This document shows, piece by piece, positions 25,617 to 34,165 of a stretch of DNA of 64,000 nucleotides. The notes beneath the pieces were generated by a model. The model saw only the letters and a list, made by a program, of their open reading frames with translations. It did not search any database and had not been told where the DNA came from. The stretch is from Candidatus Babeliales bacterium. Lineage in GTDB: Bacteria > Babelota > Babeliae > Babelales > Vermiphilaceae. Location: assembly GCA_020049835.1 (NCBI GenBank), contig JAGVLK010000023.1:34807-98806 (forward strand), read 5' to 3'. Position 1 is the stretch's first letter. Every line of letters begins with the position of its first letter. The translations under genes and the position numbers were made by a program.

Positions 25617-27110
25617 TTACCAGCTGCGCGCTACATCAATTAATAAACGTATTGCAGTACCGGTTGCACCATCACGATAGTACGAAATATCAGGTACATC
25701 ATATGCAGTACCTGCGATATCTAAATGCACCCATGGAGTATCATTTACAAAATGTTGCAAGAAGAACCCTGCAGTAATTGCTCCTGCACGATACTTGCTA
25801 CTGCCGATATTACAAATATCTGCAACTTTAGATTTAACTGCCACTTTGTAATCATCATCAAACGGCAATGGCCATACACGATCACCCGTGCGATCTGCTG
25901 ATTTTTGCACGCGATCGCTGAGCTCTTTATGCTGACTCATCATGCCGGTAAAGAAGGGCCCAAGTGCGTATGAACAAGCGCCGGTTAATGTTGCGACATC
26001 GATAATCGCATCCGGCTTGTAATGTTTTACCGTATATGCAAGCGCATCTGCAAGTATTAAACGCCCTTCTGCATCAGTGTTGCGCACTTCTGCCGTCACC
26101 CCATTATAAAAGCGAATAATATCTCCCGGTTTGGTTGCTTTTCCACTCGGCAGATTTTCTGATAGAGGCATTACCGCAAGTACATTAACATTCGGTTTTA
26201 ACTGCGCTAACGCATCAATTGCTGCCAATACTGCCGCTGCACCGGACATATCCTCTTTCATCGTTTCCATATGCTGTGCAGGCTTAATTGAAAGCCCACC
26301 GGAATCGAATGTGATACCTTTACCGACAAATGCAACAGTTGGCGCATCTTTGACCGGCGCACGATATTCTAAAATTACCAAATGGCAATCACGATCAGAC
26401 CCTTTGGATACTGCCGCTAATCCGCCCATTCCCATACGAACTATATCCGCTTCTTTAAATTCAGTTATTGCAAGATTATATTTTTTAGCGATTTTATGCG
26501 CATAGGAAGCAAGTTCAAGCGGATTTAAAAACTCCGCAGGTGCATCGACCCAAAACCGCGCTTCATTTACCGAATCACCGATAATTGCACCTTCTGCAAA
26601 GCCAATTTCAAATTCTTTTTCATCTGCTGCAGGAAGCACGTAGGTCAAATCAAAATCTAATTGTTTTTTCTCTGCAATGTAATAATCGAAATAATATGCA
26701 GCCATGCGTGTAATTAATGATGTTTCTTTTGCAATCGTTTGCACGTCAGCATTAACATCTGTCACTTGAGGCAATAGCACAGCAACTTTAGTACATTGCA
26801 CTCGTTCTGCAACACGAATGAGTTGACCGCAAGCACGGCGATACTGTTCTACGGTTGCCGGACGCGCACCTAAACCGAGTATAAATAATTGAACCGGCTG
26901 GCCATCTTTATGTATCTGAACCGAAATACTGCTGCCTGCAGCACCGGTAAATTTTTGCTTGCGCATAAACTCCTGCAGCCCAGGAAAAAAATCCTGCTCT
27001 ACACGTTTGAGTTCGTCAGTGGCAAGATTATCTTTAGTAACGAACAATGCCAAGGCATCTTGATGCTGCTGATCAAGCAATGCTTTGGTGCTTAGAGAAT
27101 GAGTAATCAT
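25617..27110 (-). CDS. pepA: Leucyl aminopeptidase, M17 family
   Basis: A 497-residue cytosolic, two-metal aminopeptidase that removes N-terminal residues from peptides. The C-terminal catalytic domain shows V-G-K-G-I-T-F-D-S-G-G-L-S-I-K-P, M-K-E-D-M-S-G-A-A-A-V and N-T-D-A-E-G-R-L-I-L-A-D-A-L, which hold the metal ligands and catalytic residues. The N-terminal domain (about 1-170) is more divergent. AAGG lies upstream of the ATG. It likely supports amino-acid salvage from host peptides. Confidence 0.96.
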   Translation of the reverse strand: MITHSLSTKALLDQQHQDALALFVTKDNLATDELKRVEQDFFPGLQEFMRKQKFTGAAGSSISVQIHKDGQPVQLFILGLGARPATVEQYRRACGQLIRVAERVQCTKVAVLLPQVTDVNADVQTIAKETSLITRMAAYYFDYYIAEKKQLDFDLTYVLPAADEKEFEIGFAEGAIIGDSVNEARFWVDAPAEFLNPLELASYAHKIAKKYNLAITEFKEADIVRMGMGGLAAVSKGSDRDCHLVILEYRAPVKDAPTVAFVGKGITFDSGGLSIKPAQHMETMKEDMSGAAAVLAAIDALAQLKPNVNVLAVMPLSENLPSGKATKPGDIIRFYNGVTAEVRNTDAEGRLILADALAYTVKHYKPDAIIDVATLTGACSYALGPFFTGMMSQHKELSDRVQKSADRTGDRVWPLPFDDDYKVAVKSKVADICNIGSSKYRAGAITAGFFLQHFVNDTPWVHLDIAGTAYDVPDISYYRDGATGTAIRLLIDVARSW

Positions 27111-27196
27111 CTTTTTTTACCTTCGGTAAATAGTAGTTAACTGTATATAAAGTATGACAGATCTACAGAAAGTTCCAAGATGAGCGCTAACGCACA

Positions 27197-28429
27197 TTAC
27201 AATGTCCACAAAAGAGTAAGCGGCAATGCTATAATTCCATTGCCTAATGGCACCACCTGATCGCCGGTATATAAAAGAATGCCACGATGCCAAGCTTTAC
27301 CTACATGCTCTTTAAGATACAGCAATCCCTGCGCATCTTTGAGCGTTGGTGTTGCCGTTGCTTTTACTTCTATAGCAACTATTTTGCCATCAAAGCGCTC
27401 AAGTACTATGTCCACTTCATTACCATCAGATGTACGAAAATGATATAAGCGTACCATGGTACTATTCCAACTTTGCTGTTTTTGCAGCTCAGTCATCACA
27501 AAATTTTCAAGCAATGGCCCAATAAGATGCGGTTGCTCATAAATTTTTTCAACAGGCGCCAATTGTAACCATGCAAGTAAACCGGTATCCACCATATACA
27601 GTTTTGGTGATTTCATGATACGGCGTATGATATTTGAATGCCATGGCTCCTGCACAAAAATAAGAAATATCATTTTGAGCAATATCAAATAGCGATTAAG
27701 CGTAGCATTAGCAATACCGCTCTGACGACTAATTTCAGCAACATTAAGTAACGAACCTGCATGCATAGCTAAAATAGAAAGTAAGCGTGGCATGGCACCA
27801 ATAGCCTCAATAGCTGATAAATCTATAATATCTTTTTGTGTAATGGTAGTAATATAATCATTAAACCATACGTATCTATCTTGTGCAGATAATCCTTGAA
27901 CCGGAGGATAGCCGCCAATAATAATTTTTTCATACAGCTCTTGGCGCGAAAGTGAAGCTACTGGAAAATTATTAAATGAAGGAGCGTCCCACAGCGTATC
28001 AATAAAACGCTCTGTATGATTATGCAACTCACCTTGCGACAGTGGATAGATAGTCAAAATCTCAACGCGTCCAGCTAATGAATCACCAACCTTTGGAATG
28101 AGCAATGGATTTGCCGAACCGGTCAAGAAATATCTGCCCGGAACACGATGCATATCTACATCATGTTTAATGGCCAAAAATAGTTCCGGTACACGCTGAA
28201 CCTCATCAATAACAAGCGGTTTAGGCAATTCTGCAATAAAACCCATGGGATCAGCCTGTGCAGAAGCATAAAAACGTATATCATCTAAGCTCACGTAATA
28301 ATAGTTATGTTCCTGAGCAAGTTCTTTTACCAAGGTGGTTTTGCCCGTTTGACGTGCACCTAATAAAAGCGTTACAGGACTACGCTGTAAGGCTTTTTGT
28401 ACAAGGGCACGAATATTGCGTTTAAACAT
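27197..28429 (-). CDS. AAA ATPase with DUF4143 domain
   Basis: A 410-residue protein. Walker A G-A-R-Q-T-G-K-T is near residue 25, Walker B P-L-V-I-D-E-V-Q near 80, and F-L-T-G-S-A-N (sensor 1 type) near 112. The C-terminal DUF4143 region includes an endonuclease-like strand pair (G-N-E-V-D-I-V-L and V-A-I-E-V-K-A). This family is common and of uncertain role. I take the ATG at 28427-28429 because AAAGGGATAAAA precedes it; the frame extends 13 codons further upstream. A TGGTAAAA-A-TTTTACCA palindrome lies just upstream. Confidence 0.85.
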   Translation of the reverse strand: MFKRNIRALVQKALQRSPVTLLLGARQTGKTTLVKELAQEHNYYYVSLDDIRFYASAQADPMGFIAELPKPLVIDEVQRVPELFLAIKHDVDMHRVPGRYFLTGSANPLLIPKVGDSLAGRVEILTIYPLSQGELHNHTERFIDTLWDAPSFNNFPVASLSRQELYEKIIIGGYPPVQGLSAQDRYVWFNDYITTITQKDIIDLSAIEAIGAMPRLLSILAMHAGSLLNVAEISRQSGIANATLNRYLILLKMIFLIFVQEPWHSNIIRRIMKSPKLYMVDTGLLAWLQLAPVEKIYEQPHLIGPLLENFVMTELQKQQSWNSTMVRLYHFRTSDGNEVDIVLERFDGKIVAIEVKATATPTLKDAQGLLYLKEHVGKAWHRGILLYTGDQVVPLGNGIIALPLTLLWTL

Positions 28430-28450
28430 TTTTATCCCTTTATAGCTATG

Positions 28451-28467
28451 TGGTAAAAATTTTACCA
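28451..28467. promoter_or_regulatory. Perfect palindrome upstream of the AAA/DUF4143 gene
   Basis: TGGTAAAA, one base, TTTTACCA. Perfect 8-base arms, about 20 bases upstream of the preferred start. It could be an operator. Confidence 0.45.
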
Positions 28468-28549
28468 TTAATATTCAATTTTTTCAATAAACAGGGTTAT
28501 TTCCTTAAAAATATCGGAAAATAAGCCGGAAACTGTTTTTTTGGATAAA

Positions 28550-28578
28550 TTGACAAAATCGATTTTTTGTCATATAAT
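28550..28578 (+). promoter_or_regulatory. Consensus sigma-70 promoter overlapping a palindrome
   Basis: TTGACA (28550-28555), 17-base spacer, TATAAT (28573-28578): a perfect vegetative promoter for the gene at 28632. The spacer completes a near-palindrome from TGACAAAA to TTTTGTCA (28551-28572), so a repressor bound there would cover the promoter. Confidence 0.85.
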
Positions 28579-28631
28579 TTACAGTGATACTTAGAATACA
28601 GTTTTAAGACGATAATGGAAGGAATAATGTT

Positions 28632-29756
28632 ATGAAATTATATAGACACCTCGCATTAGTGAGCATTTTCTGTATGCAGTTTGCTCAAGCAACCGTTACA
28701 GGAATCAACCCCCTATGGATCATACAACAAATTTTTTGCTCATCAACAGCTAAAGACGATACATCTAAAGGTAATTTGCCCATTGTATATGATACTGGCT
28801 ATGGCATTGGTCCTGTCGGTACATCAGCTCTATTACGTAAGTTACATTTATTTGATATAACTAAAGCATCAAAAATTGCTGCTCACTTGCAAAGTAATGG
28901 TTGGAAACTTGCAAGCCCTGGAGCAGAAACAACTCATGCAGAACTTCTTGAAGTACACACTCCTGAATATTTAGCGTTGCTAGAAAATAAAACATCTAGA
29001 ACCACTGCACAAATTGTTGAAGTACCCCCGCTGGTATTATTTCCAAACTGGTTTGTTAATCGTTATGTACTTTTGCCGATGCGCAAACAGGTTGCAGGCA
29101 CACTTAAAGCAACAGAACTTTCTCAAGAACATGGTTGGGCAATTAATCTAGGTGGAGGTTTCCATCATGCAAAGCCGGCAAGTGGCGAAGGATTTTGTGT
29201 ATATGGTGATATTCAGCTGGCGGTAAAACGTTATTTAGAAGCTCATCCAAATGATAGCGTAATGATTGTTGATCTTGATGCACACCGTGGTAACGGTTAT
29301 GCACAAGCATTTATTGATGAGCCACCACGCGTTACCATATTTGATATTTATGGTGGCAACAACTATCCACAACATGATCTTGAGCTTTGCAGGCGCATTA
29401 ATTTTAACTATCCTCTTCAAGTAGGTCGTGGCACCAAAGCTACTGATGAAAATTATCTTGGTTTGCTTAAACGTGAACTGCCTACTGCACTTGCGTCGGC
29501 ACAACCCAATTTGATCATCTATAATGCCGGTACCGATATTTTAAGTGGTGATAGAATTGGCGCCATGCAAGTTTCTGCCGAAGGTATTGTAGAGCGTGAT
29601 GAAATTATGTTTAAGGAAGCCCTTGCACGCAAGACACCTATAGTCATGCTTCTTTCTGGTGGCTATACACAAGAGAGTTATAAAGTTATTATTGCATCTA
29701 TAGACAATATTCTTAAAGTCACCGGGCGCGTTGCGCTTACTGAAGATGCACAATAG
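28632..29756 (+). CDS. Histone-deacetylase-family hydrolase with signal peptide (class IV-like)
   Basis: A 374-residue zinc amidohydrolase of the HDAC/acetylpolyamine fold. The active site is complete: L-G-G-G-F-H-H-A (His178, His179), D-L-D-A-H-R-G-N-G (Asp214, zinc ligands Asp216 and His218), G-T-D-I-L-S-G-D (third zinc ligand Asp302) and S-G-G-Y (Tyr345). G-G-G-F-H-H and Y-D-x-G-Y resemble HDAC11-type enzymes. Unusually, residues 1-21 form a clear signal peptide (ending A-Q-A-T), so the enzyme should leave the cytoplasm. Substrate unknown: a host protein, a polyamine or an envelope acetyl group are possible. It has its own consensus promoter. Confidence 0.88.
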   Translation: MKLYRHLALVSIFCMQFAQATVTGINPLWIIQQIFCSSTAKDDTSKGNLPIVYDTGYGIGPVGTSALLRKLHLFDITKASKIAAHLQSNGWKLASPGAETTHAELLEVHTPEYLALLENKTSRTTAQIVEVPPLVLFPNWFVNRYVLLPMRKQVAGTLKATELSQEHGWAINLGGGFHHAKPASGEGFCVYGDIQLAVKRYLEAHPNDSVMIVDLDAHRGNGYAQAFIDEPPRVTIFDIYGGNNYPQHDLELCRRINFNYPLQVGRGTKATDENYLGLLKRELPTALASAQPNLIIYNAGTDILSGDRIGAMQVSAEGIVERDEIMFKEALARKTPIVMLLSGGYTQESYKVIIASIDNILKVTGRVALTEDAQ

Positions 29757-29803
29757 ATTTTAGAAATAATACACGATATAGATTTAAACTTATTGGAGTT
29801 TTT

Positions 29804-30550
29804 ATGAAGAATATATATACGCTTACACTGGTTCTAGCGCTTGGCAGCATTGGAATACCAGCTCGTGCTGTACAACAAGAGCTAACAATAGATACAGAAC
29901 GAAAAAAAGAAGCGGTTGAATCTATCAGTACATTGAGTAAAGAGGATGTTGAACTATTTTTGGCATGGTACGAAAAAAACGTGCACAATAATCCTCAGTT
30001 AGAAATCGATGTTCAAGCAGCTCTTACCCAACTTGAACATGAAATCGCAGACATGTCTGATGAGGAAAAAGAAGTATATTTATCTAAAATAATACGTGGT
30101 GAAATAGAACAAACCGACATCACGCCTGAACTAACAAAACCTGTTCCTGCAAACATTACAGAACAACCTACTGCTCCTACATGGAAACAATGCCTAAGCA
30201 CTATCACCTCGAACAGTATTGACGCTGTTTTAATTGCCGGTATGGTAGCAGCCGGGGCATGGGTTGGATATACAGAACTTTCATTGCTAACAAAAGCATT
30301 AGATAATGTAGATACAATATGCCTAAAAGTTGATCGCAATATAGGCCTACGCGCCATCGGCACATTATTAGGGTTATATATGACCAAGCGAAGCTGTACA
30401 CACCGCGTACACGGAAGTCTGGGAATCGGCGCTATAGGCTTGGGACTTATCGGAGCAAGTGTATATGCCCCCGCTTACAAATTATGCGATCACTTTTTGC
30501 AGTATGTAAAAGAATTATTTGCACCAAGTAATGTGATAGTAATCATATGA
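29804..30550 (+). CDS. Exported protein with two hydrophobic C-terminal segments
   Basis: A 248-residue protein. The signal peptide ends A-R-A. An acidic helical region follows, with M-S-D-E-E-K-E-V-Y-L-S-K-I-I similar to the protein at 2804-4180. A Pro-containing linker then leads to hydrophobic segments near residues 143-165 and 195-225 that could span a membrane. Function unknown. Its TGA lies 20 bases before the start of the next gene, so the two are probably co-transcribed. Confidence 0.65.
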   Translation: MKNIYTLTLVLALGSIGIPARAVQQELTIDTERKKEAVESISTLSKEDVELFLAWYEKNVHNNPQLEIDVQAALTQLEHEIADMSDEEKEVYLSKIIRGEIEQTDITPELTKPVPANITEQPTAPTWKQCLSTITSNSIDAVLIAGMVAAGAWVGYTELSLLTKALDNVDTICLKVDRNIGLRAIGTLLGLYMTKRSCTHRVHGSLGIGAIGLGLIGASVYAPAYKLCDHFLQYVKELFAPSNVIVII

Positions 30551-30570
30551 AACAAGTAAAAGGATATAAA

Positions 30571-31404
30571 ATGAACAAAATATTTTTAACATTAATCTTA
30601 GCAATAAGCAGCTTACACATAAGCAATACATTATTTGCTGAACAGCAAGAGTACCCGCACGAAAATGTAGTATATCTTGATAATAATTATCATGGCCCAA
30701 AACCCTGCAGTGAGTTTGGACAATTCTTTCAAGACGTGTTAGAAGTCGATATATCTCCTGATGATCTCTGCTGGACCGTTGTGTATACAACTCAAAGTAA
30801 AGATGAAAATGAACCTGTTTTTAACTTGACCACAACCGATCGTCAATATACGACTGATTTAAACTATCGATCATACCGTGAAATATATCCGCATGGCCTC
30901 CTTTCAGGTGATAAAATGTTCGCCGAACGCCGAGACAAAGCCACTACCGATGCGGAACGAGAGGCGATTGAAAAAGAATGGGGGGAAGCTATGGACAAAC
31001 AATATCAAAATCAAAGACGTGGGCAATTGGCAGAACCTTTACCGCGCGGATTACGCGGTTTTTTACCAGATAAATTAATCGCAGACAAAAAAGAAGGTGA
31101 CATACTCAACCTTACCGTGCATGGTGTTCCCGCTGCCATACGTTGCGTACAACGTTATTTTAGACTTAATATGCGAGAGCATGGTTATGTGCGCAATCCA
31201 AGATTCGAGCAATATCGTGAATTCTTGTTAAAACGCCATCGCGGCGAGCTTCCATCAGATGATGAAATCACAGAACGTGGTGGCTGGCCATTTGTTACTA
31301 CCGGTTATGAATCATACCTGTTTGGCTGGCGCAGATGGTTTACATCACAAGCAGAACATGATGAGATTCATAAGAAGCATTATACAATGCGCTGGGAAGA
31401 TTAA
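30571..31404 (+). CDS. Secreted hypothetical protein
   Basis: A 277-residue protein of unknown function. I take the ATG at 30571: AAAAGG is 7 bases upstream and a normal signal peptide follows (M-N-K-I-F-L-T-L-I-L, ending L-F-A). An ATG at 30547 overlapping the previous stop is possible but would spoil the signal peptide. The mature protein is rich in aromatic and charged residues (many Arg-Tyr pairs) with few cysteines. It converges on the next gene and shares the bases TTAA with its stop codon. Confidence 0.65.
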   Translation: MNKIFLTLILAISSLHISNTLFAEQQEYPHENVVYLDNNYHGPKPCSEFGQFFQDVLEVDISPDDLCWTVVYTTQSKDENEPVFNLTTTDRQYTTDLNYRSYREIYPHGLLSGDKMFAERRDKATTDAEREAIEKEWGEAMDKQYQNQRRGQLAEPLPRGLRGFLPDKLIADKKEGDILNLTVHGVPAAIRCVQRYFRLNMREHGYVRNPRFEQYREFLLKRHRGELPSDDEITERGGWPFVTTGYESYLFGWRRWFTSQAEHDEIHKKHYTMRWED

Positions 31405-32075
31405 TAATTTGATCCAAAGAAGTTAATACCATTGGGGGTAAAGTTAACACCGGCATTGCCGCCATAGTTACCTTGCGCCATGCCATAATATGGCCACCCC
31501 CAGTAATCGTTCCATGGATTAGCAACGCGATCGAAATAAGACATATAGTACATATGCACACGATCACGCACAACACGTTCATACTTCTTGCATAACCGCT
31601 CTTCCTCTACATACTTTGCAATATCAAGTTGTAGATAATCATCAATTAATGTTTTGAGCTGTTCGCGCGATGCGCTACTATCTGCCATAACAAGACCTTG
31701 TTGATCACGCACGGCAACCGCATCACGCAATAAAATTATTGCCGGTAGATGATCAACCACAACGCCGTAATCTTGAATAAACGTCCTGCCTGCAGGAGAA
31801 TTAGTATCTATTGAAGCCCACAGCAAAGCCTTTTTAGGGTAATATCCTGAGCGCGCGATCGCCGTAAATGATCGGTGTAATGGTGATGAACCCTGTTTTT
31901 GGTTATGCCTGCGCTGCGTCTTTTGCCCTGCATAGAGCAAAATGGCTGCTGCTTTATGCCGCTTAATAACCGCATTCAGCATGCGTTGTTCTGCAGAGCT
32001 ACAGGTACTACTTTGCAGCGTTGGCCGCATAACATACAATAACGAACAGAACATAATTAACCATATGCGCTTCAT
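31401..32075 (-). CDS. Secreted thioredoxin-fold-like protein without CxxC
   Basis: A 224-residue protein. A signal peptide is followed by a region that reads like a thioredoxin fold: A-A-I-L-L-Y-A (beta), a helix, A-L-L-W-A-S-I-D-T-N, then Y-G-V-V-V-D-H-L-P-A-I-I-L-L with the cis-Pro-like L-P. There is no CxxC, so redox activity is unlikely. The tail is Gly/Asn/Tyr-rich. Its ATG overlaps the stop of the upstream alpha/beta hydrolase gene, so they form one operon. Fold assignment is by eye only. Confidence 0.55.
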   Translation of the reverse strand: MKRIWLIMFCSLLYVMRPTLQSSTCSSAEQRMLNAVIKRHKAAAILLYAGQKTQRRHNQKQGSSPLHRSFTAIARSGYYPKKALLWASIDTNSPAGRTFIQDYGVVVDHLPAIILLRDAVAVRDQQGLVMADSSASREQLKTLIDDYLQLDIAKYVEEERLCKKYERVVRDRVHMYYMSYFDRVANPWNDYWGWPYYGMAQGNYGGNAGVNFTPNGINFFGSNY

Positions 32076-33127
32076 AGCGTCTCTTCAGGATTATGCAGAT
32101 TGATACAATCTTCGATAATCTTGTGCGACTTTTTCTGCTCATAACTACGATCAAGTATTGCAGTAATAAAACTATTTACCCGTTTGCTATACACTTCAGG
32201 ATTATAAAAGAATGAGTCACAATGTTCCCGACCGTTAGTTAACCATAACTTTTTGTACCCTGCAGCACCATCGTACACTCGTTTTATCGCTTCAATACTC
32301 ACTAAAGCATCCTGCTTGCAACAGATAAAAAAGCAGGGCACGGTGACCCGTTTAATCGATTCTAATGGTTTTACTTGGCAAATATTGGTATCAACTTGCT
32401 TTGGATCCATGTTAGATGCAACTTTAAGCAACGGCCTGATTATTTTTTGCACGTAGGGATGAAATGCATAGGTATGCAGCAGGTTGCGTCCGGGTATTGG
32501 AAATTTATACCCAAAGAATGAGATCGTTAATGTATCAACACAGCGCTTAAGTGCATTTTCAACCGAATCAAACGGACAATCAAGAATCATAGCAGTAAAG
32601 AGTCCCGAATGTGCAGCCTGTGCTTCAATAGCTGCTGCTGCCCCCATAGAAAATCCGTATACCAGAAGTGGTAAATCACCTATTTCTGGGTGATGCTTCA
32701 TAAATTGTGCTGCGGCATAGACATCAAAGCGTTCATCGCGGCCGAATGTACAACATTGCCCGCATATATCTTCACCATGTCCTCTAAAATCGATCGTTAA
32801 ATAGTTATAATCGGGACCGATTAAAGTACGTAAAAAAGAGATATCGAATTTGCAACACATAAATCCGTGACATAACAGAATATTTGCTTTTGCTTCTGGT
32901 CGGCGTGTAAGTATGCCACGACGACGAATAACTTCATCAGAACCGGCTACTTTTTGTACATTGAGCGTAACTTTTTCAATAACGCAATCTTTGAGCATGC
33001 AGGTTATCGTTTCATCAATGGTACCATAACCCCCCACATCGGACGGTAGTAATTTAAATTCTTCAGCATGCATACCCGGTATGCACAACAGACTTGCTGT
33101 TAACATCGCATAGAATATGATACGCAT
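32072..33127 (-). CDS. Exported alpha/beta hydrolase
   Basis: A 351-residue serine hydrolase. The signal peptide ends M-H-A. Core motifs are L-L-C-H-G-F (oxyanion strand), D-F-R-G-H-G, the nucleophile elbow G-F-S-M-G-A-A, a catalytic Asp in C-K-Q-D-A-L-V-S and a catalytic His in R-E-H-C-D-S. It resembles the BAAT/dienelactone-type or BEM46-like families; the substrate may be an ester or acyl-peptide. I use the ATG at 33125-33127, with GGAG 6 bases upstream. Many cysteines fit an oxidising compartment. Confidence 0.82.
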   Translation of the reverse strand: MRIIFYAMLTASLLCIPGMHAEEFKLLPSDVGGYGTIDETITCMLKDCVIEKVTLNVQKVAGSDEVIRRRGILTRRPEAKANILLCHGFMCCKFDISFLRTLIGPDYNYLTIDFRGHGEDICGQCCTFGRDERFDVYAAAQFMKHHPEIGDLPLLVYGFSMGAAAAIEAQAAHSGLFTAMILDCPFDSVENALKRCVDTLTISFFGYKFPIPGRNLLHTYAFHPYVQKIIRPLLKVASNMDPKQVDTNICQVKPLESIKRVTVPCFFICCKQDALVSIEAIKRVYDGAAGYKKLWLTNGREHCDSFFYNPEVYSKRVNSFITAILDRSYEQKKSHKIIEDCINLHNPEETL

Positions 33128-33342
33128 AATAAACTCCATAATCGTTAGATCATTTTTACTCGTTTAAGTTCATCATGAGTGTATCATTTATAATTTTCTA
33201 TTTGCAAATATATTTTACGATTCATATCGAAAATGCACAGAATCCAAGCTAAACCTCACAAATTCATCTGGAACGCATTTCATTATTGCAATTTGAATTA
33301 ATTATAGGATATGCTCACAATGTAAACAAGGAGACAACGTTT

Positions 33343-33765
33343 ATGAAAAAGTACCAATATCAACTAACTTCAATAGCAATCATAGTAGGATCCGGCATAC
33401 AACTCTATGCAACCGTAACGGTCGAAAATCAATCAGCAGTACCCGTACGCATAACACAAGTCACCCTTTGGCAATCGCAAGGGCTCGAGCAGCTACCAAT
33501 TCCGCATACAAAAAATATCATTATTGAACCGGGCCAGCAGATTGCGCATACCAGCTTAACCGATGGGCAAGATGTCCCCATAATCGAGATTACGCTAAAT
33601 ATTAATAATGTCCCCTATCAGTTTACCCTAGCGCATGATGACCAACAGCATAACAGTATCCGTATCACACCCGAACTTAAAGTCCAACTTGATGGCAACA
33701 TACAGCGCATGCGCCCGACATCTGCTCTGCGTTATGCATTACCGGCAGGTGTTTATGCTGTATAA
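33343..33765 (+). CDS. Small secreted beta-rich protein (a)
   Basis: A 140-residue protein of unknown function. The start at 33343 has AAGGAG and a signal peptide (ending L-Y-A-T); the frame is open further upstream but without a site. The mature domain starts V-T-V-E-N-Q-S-A-V-P-V-R-I-T, a beta-sandwich-like strand pattern shared with the next gene (F-V-K-N-W-S-S-S-T-V-T-I-T) and with the protein at 38683 (H-I-E-N-N-T-Q-E-R-I-T-V). It overlaps the next gene by 11 bases. Confidence 0.62.
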   Translation: MKKYQYQLTSIAIIVGSGIQLYATVTVENQSAVPVRITQVTLWQSQGLEQLPIPHTKNIIIEPGQQIAHTSLTDGQDVPIIEITLNINNVPYQFTLAHDDQQHNSIRITPELKVQLDGNIQRMRPTSALRYALPAGVYAV

Positions 33766-34165
33766 CGGTATCGGCAAAATCGTGCACATCAGCATATTGC
33801 TTTTATGCATTAGTCATACATGCCATGCAGCACGTGTCTTCGTAAAAAATTGGAGCTCGTCCACCGTTACCATAACCAATATTGTTACTCAACCAAGTGC
33901 AGGTAGCGAAATCGATACCGCGTTAAAAAACAGTATCATTACGGTGCAACCTGGCCATAGTCAGCAGATAACTGCTATGTATCACGACATGGCCTATGAT
34001 AACGTAAGCAAGTTTACGATGACATATCATTTGCAAGAGCATGCCGAAACCGAAACGGTATACTTTCCCGCAAGCGCAGAGCAAGAAACCAGCTTTTACT
34101 TTACCGATGGCGGTTACGATCGCTTTCCTTACAACACCAGCAATCTGCCCGTGCAGCAAAATTAA
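33755..34165 (+). CDS. Small secreted beta-rich protein (b)
   Basis: A 136-residue paralogue of the previous gene, same predicted beta-rich domain. The ATG at 33755 gives a signal peptide (H-I-S-I-L-L-L-C-I-S, ending C-H-A-A); AGG lies just upstream, within the previous gene. A longer in-frame start would overlap the previous gene by more than 100 bases and is unlikely. The end is Asn/Tyr-rich. It shares the bases TTAA with the stop of the convergent gene. Confidence 0.6.
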   Translation: MLYNGIGKIVHISILLLCISHTCHAARVFVKNWSSSTVTITNIVTQPSAGSEIDTALKNSIITVQPGHSQQITAMYHDMAYDNVSKFTMTYHLQEHAETETVYFPASAEQETSFYFTDGGYDRFPYNTSNLPVQQN

